A program made the position numbers and the translations under genes. A model generated the notes under the pieces. It was not told where the DNA came from and ran no database searches. It worked only from the letters and a program-made list of their open reading frames with translations. A stretch of 36,817 nucleotides of DNA, from positions 1 through 36,817 of the forward strand of contig JABHHN010000041.1 of the NCBI GenBank assembly GCA_018671515.1. Reading direction: 5' to 3'. Positions 31,996 through 36,817 of this stretch are shown here, in pieces. The stretch comes from an archaeon (GTDB taxonomy: Archaea > Nanobdellota > Nanobdellia > Woesearchaeales > GW2011-AR15). The first letter of the stretch is position 1. Every line of letters begins with the position of its first letter.

Positions 31996-32418
31996 TTAAC
32001 CATTTCCAAAAATAAATACATCAATGACAATAGATGTCCATAAATAATTAAAGAATCCAAGAAGGACATTTAATGTAATAGCAATTATTGCTCCAATTTT
32101 TTTTTCTGAATTTTTGAAAGAGATTATTCCAAATATAATTCCAATTAATGCTCCAAATGGAATGAAGAATAAGAATGCTAATAAATAAGAAACAGGAAGC
32201 ATCCATTTGTTTTCTTTTTTTGATTTTATAAAAGTTTTTTTTATTTTTACTTTTTTAATCTTAGAAGTAGAAATTTTCTTTTTTGTATTTGTATGTGTTT
32301 TAATTGGTGTTTGTTTTTTCATAGGTGGCTTGGTTTTATTATTCTTATTATTTTTATATACATTAAAGTGCTCTTCTAGTGAAGATTTTCTTTTTGTTTG
32401 ACTATATTCTTTTTTCAT
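31996..32418 (-). CDS. Small membrane protein with basic N-terminal tail
   Basis: A 140-residue protein. The first 70 residues are very rich in Lys, Thr and Asn and look disordered. Two hydrophobic segments follow, about 73-101 and 107-135, with SYLLAFLFFIPFGALIGIIFGIISFKNSEKKIG between and around. The C-terminal part recalls the small DUF4190-type two-helix membrane domain, which is tentative. It is one nt downstream of the 32420-32974 secreted-protein gene, so the two form a unit. Confidence 0.65.
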   Translation of the reverse strand: MKKEYSQTKRKSSLEEHFNVYKNNKNNKTKPPMKKQTPIKTHTNTKKKISTSKIKKVKIKKTFIKSKKENKWMLPVSYLLAFLFFIPFGALIGIIFGIISFKNSEKKIGAIIAITLNVLLGFFNYLWTSIVIDVFIFGNG

Positions 32419-32419
32419 T

Positions 32420-32974
32420 TTATTTTTGGAATAAAAGATAAATTTTACTCATAAATTTAATTATAACTATTTTTAGTTTATTTGAAAATGTTTTTGATTT
32501 GAATCTAATATTATTTTTGTCTATTGCATTCATTATAGTTGTTTTTTCATTATTTGAATTTCTAATTTTTTGCATTAATGATTCATCAAAATAGACAGTA
32601 ATATCTTTAGTTGGTGAATTTTTAGTGTTTAAATCACTAAATGTCATATCATTTTCAATCTTAAAAAAAGAATCTATTTCGTATCCTTTTTGATCTACAA
32701 ACACTAGGTTGATTTTACCTTTTGGGATTAGTTTTACTGCAGAATTTTCATTGATTCTTTCTGTTATCTCATTAAGCACTGTTTGTTTTAGAGCTACATT
32801 ACTTTCAATTTTTGTAAGCACTTGTTTGAATTCCTGTCCATTAATTGAATTATATAATTGATCAACAGCATCCTTTGCTCTTTCTTCAATATTATTTCCT
32901 GAAAAAGCTTGAGCACTAGAGACTAAGATTAATAATAAAGATATTATAATTATAATATTTTTTTTTGTTTTCAT
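32420..32974 (-). CDS. Secreted or membrane-attached protein, unknown
   Basis: A 184-residue protein with a clear signal peptide (about 1-23: basic start, IIIIISLLLILVSS core, AQA before the probable cleavage). The mature part is mixed alpha/beta with no motif I recognise. A basic hydrophobic C-terminus (KLKIVIIKFMSKIYLLF) might be an anchor. It is upstream of, and adjacent to, the basic-tail membrane protein, suggesting a joint envelope role. Confidence 0.68.
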   Translation of the reverse strand: MKTKKNIIIIISLLLILVSSAQAFSGNNIEERAKDAVDQLYNSINGQEFKQVLTKIESNVALKQTVLNEITERINENSAVKLIPKGKINLVFVDQKGYEIDSFFKIENDMTFSDLNTKNSPTKDITVYFDESLMQKIRNSNNEKTTIMNAIDKNNIRFKSKTFSNKLKIVIIKFMSKIYLLFQK

Positions 32975-33026
32975 ATTTTCACGTCTATGATTAATTGTAA
33001 TTATGTTTATATGTCTCTGTGTGCAA

Positions 33027-33374
33027 TCATAATATTTCTAATATTTTTTCTGGTGGTCGTCCTATGATTGCTTTTTTATTTTTTATAACAATTGGTCTTT
33101 GAATTATTTTTGGATGTTTTATCATCCACTCAATTACTTGATTTTCATTTGGTTTATCATTTTTTTTTACTAATTTTTTATAAATGTCTTCATTCTGTCT
33201 TATGAGATCAATTGCTGGAATTTTTAGGATCTCTAAAATTTTTTTCAAATCTTCTTTTGTTGGTGCTTCTTCAAGATATTTTATAATTTCTATGTCTTCA
33301 TTTTTTTCTTTTAGGATTTTTAATCCAATTCTACATTTTGAACATCTAGGATTGTAATATATTTTTGTTTTCAT
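33027..33374 (-). CDS. ArsC/Spx-family thioredoxin-fold protein (arsenate reductase-like)
   Basis: A 115-residue protein of the ArsC family. The nucleophilic cysteine is in YNPRCSKCRIGLKIL, and the C-terminal block KHPKIIQRPIVIKNKKAIIGRPPEKI carries the conserved arginines. I chose ATG 33374, which gives the normal family length; the longer frame adds an unrelated 20-residue extension. No arsenic-resistance genes are near, so its substrate is uncertain; many such proteins are of unknown role. It follows the 33385-33669 gene after 10 nt. Confidence 0.82.
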   Translation of the reverse strand: MKTKIYYNPRCSKCRIGLKILKEKNEDIEIIKYLEEAPTKEDLKKILEILKIPAIDLIRQNEDIYKKLVKKNDKPNENQVIEWMIKHPKIIQRPIVIKNKKAIIGRPPEKILEIL

Positions 33375-33384
33375 TATTTTCACA

Positions 33385-33669
33385 TCATATAGGATAAAAA
33401 AGTGACTTGTCTTTTTCATCAAGTTGAAATCCAATTCTTCTTAGGTCTCTTGATTTTACTAAACCATTATAATCAATAAAATTAATATAATCTTTGTTTG
33501 TATTAATTGAAATAATTTTTTTAGGAATCCCACACGAACCACTAAGTATCTCAAATATTTTTTCATATGTTAATTTAGAATATCTTTTTTGATCTTCATT
33601 TGAAATTTTATCTGCAAGTCCTTTTTCTTTTCTATAATAGGAAATTAAATGTTCAATTTTTTTATCCAT
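33385..33669 (-). CDS. Unknown small protein, co-transcribed with ArsC-like gene
   Basis: A 94-residue soluble protein, not recognised. It starts at ATG 33669 (MDKKIEHLISYYRKEKG); a longer reading from 33690 is possible. It is charged and helix-rich in the first half, with SCGIPKKII near residue 45 and a C-terminal LVKSRDLRRIGFQLDEKDKSLFYP. It is 10 nt upstream of the ArsC-like gene in the same direction. Confidence 0.55.
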   Translation of the reverse strand: MDKKIEHLISYYRKEKGLADKISNEDQKRYSKLTYEKIFEILSGSCGIPKKIISINTNKDYINFIDYNGLVKSRDLRRIGFQLDEKDKSLFYPI

Positions 33670-33761
33670 TTTAATTATTGATAATTTCATATTTTTTAAA
33701 TTCTATGTTTATGCTAAAAAAATAGTAAACTATAAATATGAGAAAACACATAGATTATTGT

Positions 33762-33869
33762 ATGAACTTAAAATTAAACAAAAAAGCCAAGGTTACAATG
33801 TTTATTGTCATTAGCATAGTTTATATGGTGGGTTTGGGATTATATTCGATAGGCATTTATTCTCCTTAG
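33762..33869 (+). CDS. 35-residue single-pass membrane protein
   Basis: A short ORF, ATG 33762 to TAG 33867-33869. It has a basic start (LKLNKKAKV) followed by an 18-residue hydrophobic helix (TMFIVISIVYMVGLGLYS). TATAAATA at 33731-33738 lies about 27 nt before the ATG, the spacing of the leaderless genes in this window, which supports real expression. No homologue is known to me. It is alone between the divergent unknown gene and purB. Confidence 0.5.
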   Translation: MNLKLNKKAKVTMFIVISIVYMVGLGLYSIGIYSP

Positions 33870-33942
33870 TTAAAAATACGTTTTTAATTTTTTTTGATAA
33901 ACTAATAACATTTATAACTTTCTTTCTTTTTTATTTCATTTA

Positions 33943-35313
33943 ATGTCAAATCAATTACGAAATATATCACCTATAGATGGGAGATATAAGGGATATACTC
34001 ATCAATTAGAAGATTACTTCTCAGAATTTGCATTATTTAGATATAGAACAATTGTTGAGGTAAAATATTTCATAGAACTTTCTAAAAAAGACATAATTAG
34101 AAACCTTACAGATAAAGAAATTACTTTGCTTACGAATATATATAGAAATTTCTCAATTGAAGATGCAATAAGAATAAAAGAAATAGAAAAAAAGACAAAT
34201 CATGATGTGAAATCAGTAGAATATCTAATAAAAGAAAAGTTACATAAAACTACTTTATCTGATGTTGAAGAATTTATACATTTTGGATTGACATCAGAAG
34301 ACATTAATAATGTTTCACATGCATTATCAATAAAATTTTTTCTAAAAAATCTCTATTTTAAAGATATAGAAAATTTATTGCAATTATTGAAAACATTCAT
34401 AAAAAAATACAAAGCAACACCAATGCTTTCACGTACTCATGGACAACCTGCTTCACCAACAACAGTTGGAAAGGAATTTGCATTGTTTGCTTACCGTATA
34501 AAAATACAATTAGATAATTTAAAAAAAATTAAAATAACTGCAAAAATAAATGGTGCAGTTGGAAATTATAATGCACATGAATCTGCGTGTCCAAGTGTTA
34601 ATTGGAGACAGTTTAGCAGAGATTTTATATCATCATTAGAAATGACACCTGTACTTATAACAACTCAAATAAAACCAAGAGATGATTTTGCAGCAATATT
34701 TCATAATATAATTAGAATAAATAATATAATAATGGATATGGATAGAGATATGTGGGGATATATTTCAAGAGACTATCTTAAGCAAAAAACAAAAGAAGGT
34801 GAAGTAGGATCATCAACAATGCCTCATAAAGTAAATCCTATTAATTTTGAGAATAGTGAAGGGAATATAAAAATAGCAAATTCATTGTTAAATGCATTTG
34901 CAAATGAACTTACAATTTCTAGATTCCAGAGAGATTTAAGTGATAGTACAATACTGAGGAATATGGGAACAGCTATGGCTCATTGTATAATTGCTTATTC
35001 ATCTACAACTAAAGGTTTGAATAAAATAGAAGTAAATGAAATAAAAATTATGGAAGATTTAGAAAATCATCCTGAAGTTGTCACAGAATGTATTCAAACA
35101 GTATTAAGAAAAGAAGGACATCAGATGCCTTATGAAAAATTAAAAGAACTTACAAGGGGTCATTCTATAACAATTGAAAATATTCATAGGTTTATCGATG
35201 GTTTGAATATAACTGATCATCTTAAAGAAGATTTAAAGAGAGTTGCACCACATAATTATATAGGTATTGCACCTAAATTGTGCGATGAAGTTATGGATTT
35301 TTTAGAAAATTAA
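33943..35313 (+). CDS. purB: Adenylosuccinate lyase (E. coli type)
   Basis: Cleaves adenylosuccinate to AMP and fumarate, and SAICAR to AICAR. NISPIDGRYKGYT at the N-terminus, SRTHGQPASPTTVGKE with the catalytic His, and the signature GSSTMPHKVNPINFENSEGN are those of the 456-residue E. coli-type PurB, not the shorter type usual in archaea. TTTATAACTT (33911-33920) lies about 28 nt before the ATG, so it is probably leaderless. The gene ends 2 nt from the convergent PhoU-like gene. It acts directly after PurA. Confidence 0.92.
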   Translation: MSNQLRNISPIDGRYKGYTHQLEDYFSEFALFRYRTIVEVKYFIELSKKDIIRNLTDKEITLLTNIYRNFSIEDAIRIKEIEKKTNHDVKSVEYLIKEKLHKTTLSDVEEFIHFGLTSEDINNVSHALSIKFFLKNLYFKDIENLLQLLKTFIKKYKATPMLSRTHGQPASPTTVGKEFALFAYRIKIQLDNLKKIKITAKINGAVGNYNAHESACPSVNWRQFSRDFISSLEMTPVLITTQIKPRDDFAAIFHNIIRINNIIMDMDRDMWGYISRDYLKQKTKEGEVGSSTMPHKVNPINFENSEGNIKIANSLLNAFANELTISRFQRDLSDSTILRNMGTAMAHCIIAYSSTTKGLNKIEVNEIKIMEDLENHPEVVTECIQTVLRKEGHQMPYEKLKELTRGHSITIENIHRFIDGLNITDHLKEDLKRVAPHNYIGIAPKLCDEVMDFLEN

Positions 35314-35315
35314 TT

Positions 35316-36290
35316 TTATTCTAAATCAAGGCCTATTTCTGCTATGTCATTTACTAATGTAAAACTTCTATGTGTATAAAATAATATAAAATATACATTG
35401 TGTTCAGTAATTAAAGCTATTTCATCTAGATCAACAAGTGTTGGACTTTTTTTTGATATAATATTAATTATATTATTTGCTATGTTTGTGTCTTTTTCGA
35501 ATATGCTTTTCATAGCATCTGTATAATAATTCAATATTTCATCAAAAAAGTTATTTATTGTATTGGAATTTTTTTTATTAATTTTTTTTGATTTTAAAAC
35601 ATTTATGCATATTTTTTGAAATGCATCTGTTATTTTTTCAATTTTACTAATCAATATAAGATAATCTTGACATTCTGATAATGTTAATTTCAACTTATTT
35701 AGCATAATAGAATTATGGATTGCAAAATTTAACTGTCTTCTTACTAAAAAATACAATCTGTCGGTTTCTTCTTCCCAAATGTTGATGTTTTCCACACCTA
35801 ATTTTGGATTATTAATTATTTTTTTAGATTCTTTAATTACTAATTTAGATATATTAAAAGCTCTTTTTATTGATTTTTTAATAGAGAGATAATCTGAGCT
35901 AAAAAAATCTTGGATGACTAGTTTATTGGGTGATTCTTCAATGATTTCTAATCCTATAAATTTTCTAATGCTTGATTTTATGCTATTTCTTTCTTCACTT
36001 GTTATTTTATTATTGAAATTAATTGTGATTTTATTAGCACCATTAAGGTAATATGTTGTGAATTTTCTTAGAATTTCAATTTTAGTTTTATAATCTGTAT
36101 TATTTATTATTTCTTCTTTAAAATCTTCTTTTATATCAGATAGGCTTAATTTTAGTGATTTGTCCTTTTCTTCAGAAATTGATATACTATCTCCTGAATG
36201 TATTCCATTCTTTACTATCCATGGTTTTGGGAGTGAAACTATGTATGTTGCTTTTCCAGTTTTTTGTATTTTTCTTTTTTCTATGTTCAT
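35316..36290 (-). CDS. AbrB-domain plus PhoU-like regulator
   Basis: A 324-residue protein from ATG 36290. Residues 1-48 form an AbrB/SpoVT swapped-hairpin DNA-binding domain (RKIQKTGKATYIVSLPKPWIVKNGI), and the remainder is helical and resembles PhoU (WEEETDRLYFLVRRQLNFAIHNSIML, KIEKITDAFQKI). Such fusions are typical of archaea and are thought to link phosphate status to transcription. No phosphate-transport genes are in the window. Palindromes at 36324-36350 upstream may be its own operator. Confidence 0.85.
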   Translation of the reverse strand: MNIEKRKIQKTGKATYIVSLPKPWIVKNGIHSGDSISISEEKDKSLKLSLSDIKEDFKEEIINNTDYKTKIEILRKFTTYYLNGANKITINFNNKITSEERNSIKSSIRKFIGLEIIEESPNKLVIQDFFSSDYLSIKKSIKRAFNISKLVIKESKKIINNPKLGVENINIWEEETDRLYFLVRRQLNFAIHNSIMLNKLKLTLSECQDYLILISKIEKITDAFQKICINVLKSKKINKKNSNTINNFFDEILNYYTDAMKSIFEKDTNIANNIINIISKKSPTLVDLDEIALITEHNVYFILFYTHRSFTLVNDIAEIGLDLE

Positions 36291-36323
36291 CAACTTCTAG
36301 TTTTAAACTATATATATTAGTTT

Positions 36324-36350
36324 AATCTATATAGATTTTATACATGTATA
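36324..36350. promoter_or_regulatory. Two palindromes upstream of the AbrB-PhoU gene
   Basis: AATCTATATAGATT (36324-36337) and TATACATGTATA (36339-36350) are perfect palindromes separated by one base, 34-60 nt upstream of the minus-strand start at 36290. The region is divergent with the gene at 36419. They may combine TATA and operator functions; AT-rich palindromes can be fortuitous. Confidence 0.4.
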
Positions 36351-36418
36351 TAAATGTAAGTTTGTAATTTAGTATATGTACAATAGTATTATCAATAATT
36401 TATCTTCTCAAAAATAAA

Positions 36419-36682
36419 ATGTATCTTCACTTTATTGCATCAATATTAATGATAATTTTATTGTCTCTTATGTCTTTGAATAATAGTTTGAAAACAAGGA
36501 TGATATACATTGTTCCAATTATTGTACTTTATTATACTACATTTATGCTTTTTTCATTTGATTATGACAAAAAAATGATAGAAAGATGGAAAGTAAAAGA
36601 AGACAAATTAAAAAATACATTAAATGTTGAATCAATAGAAAAATATCTCAAAGACAAGTATAAATTGAATAAACAGAACTAA
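36419..36682 (+). CDS. Small two-helix membrane protein
   Basis: An 87-residue protein with hydrophobic segments at about 4-20 and 28-48, then a charged helical tail (YDKKMIERWKVKEDKLKNTLNVESIEKYLKDKYKLNKQN). Unknown family. It starts at ATG 36419 without a clear SD; A/T-rich boxes upstream could serve a leaderless or short-leader mRNA. Confidence 0.6.
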   Translation: MYLHFIASILMIILLSLMSLNNSLKTRMIYIVPIIVLYYTTFMLFSFDYDKKMIERWKVKEDKLKNTLNVESIEKYLKDKYKLNKQN

Positions 36683-36702
36683 ATATAATATTGCTCTGAT
36701 GT

Positions 36703-36817
36703 TCATAATTTCTTCAAATCATAACTAAAAAATATTTCTGGTTTTCCAAAATGTAGATTATTTATTGTTCCAGCTATTTCAAAACCCATTGAAAGATGAA
36801 ATTTGATTGAAGCATTA
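36703..36817 (-). CDS. GNAT-family acetyltransferase, C-terminal part only
   Basis: The window ends inside this gene; the last 37 residues are visible, stopping with TGA at 36703-36705. NASIKFHLSMGFEIAGTINN and the closing PEIFFSYDLKKL match the end of GNAT acetyltransferases (N-x-x-[AS]-x-x-[LF]-[HY]-x-x-[LM]-GF...G, then a final beta strand). Substrate and start are outside the window. Confidence 0.65.
   Translation of the reverse strand, partial: NASIKFHLSMGFEIAGTINNLHFGKPEIFFSYDLKKL

Overview
This is an AT-rich window, almost certainly archaeal and most like a DPANN (Woesearchaeota-type) genome; that placement is inference. The archaeal signs are: A/T boxes about 25 nt before many start codons, so that many first genes look leaderless; Shine-Dalgarno (SD) sites mainly at internal operon genes; a hydBGDA sulfhydrogenase-type [NiFe] hydrogenase; an archaeal/fungal-type aspartate-semialdehyde dehydrogenase; and an AbrB-PhoU regulator. 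Bacterial-looking genes are mixed in: pyruvate dehydrogenase E1/E2, RNase HIII, an RsuA/RluB-type pseudouridine synthase, E. coli-type PurB and bacterial-length PurA. I saw no rRNA, tRNA, CRISPR array or transposase, and no gene-free stretch over 300 bases.

Layout. 1-3.7 kb: small membrane protein, galK-galM, pseudouridine synthase. 3.9-9.3 kb: a 4Fe-4S PD-(D/E)XK nuclease; two paralogous proteins of unknown function, one broken by an in-frame TAA; hypA-hypC; a membrane/coiled-coil protein; an AlkD-like protein coupled to a DUF6390-like protein. 9.4-12 kb: EamA transporter, then one minus-strand operon of HTH-MNT antitoxin, HEPN protein and a hydrogenase-maturation-type protease behind a four-half-site operator. 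12-16.7 kb: hydB-hydG-(nucleoside deoxyribosyltransferase-like gene)-hydD-hydA, ending in an overlapping 43-codon membrane-protein ORF. 17-21.7 kb: PDH E1alpha, E1beta, a lipoprotein, E2. 21.7-25.3 kb: membrane proteins, RNase HIII, purA. 25.3-31 kb: a threonine operon (lysC-hom-asd-kinase-thrC) preceded by a short Thr/Met/Ile-rich leader ORF, then a convergent double-length Lrp/AsnC regulator. 32-36.8 kb: envelope/unknown proteins, an ArsC-like protein, purB, AbrB-PhoU, and the end of a GNAT acetyltransferase.

The strongest novelty candidate is the leader ORF at 25350-25421. It is leaderless, 23 codons long, and 13 of them are Thr, Met or Ile, the end products of the homoserine branch encoded just downstream. 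Its stop codon lies in a hairpin whose 3' arm can pair instead with a downstream segment. This is the architecture of a ribosome-mediated attenuator, in an apparently archaeal operon.

Functional links. Hydrogenase structure (hydBGDA), nickel insertion (hypA), scaffold (hypC), a probable C-terminal protease and a DUF6390-like protein are spread over 11 kb. The threonine operon covers aspartate to threonine if the shikimate-kinase-like protein is the homoserine kinase. A dispersed multi-hairpin intergenic element occurs in about five forms, two of which share compensatory base changes.
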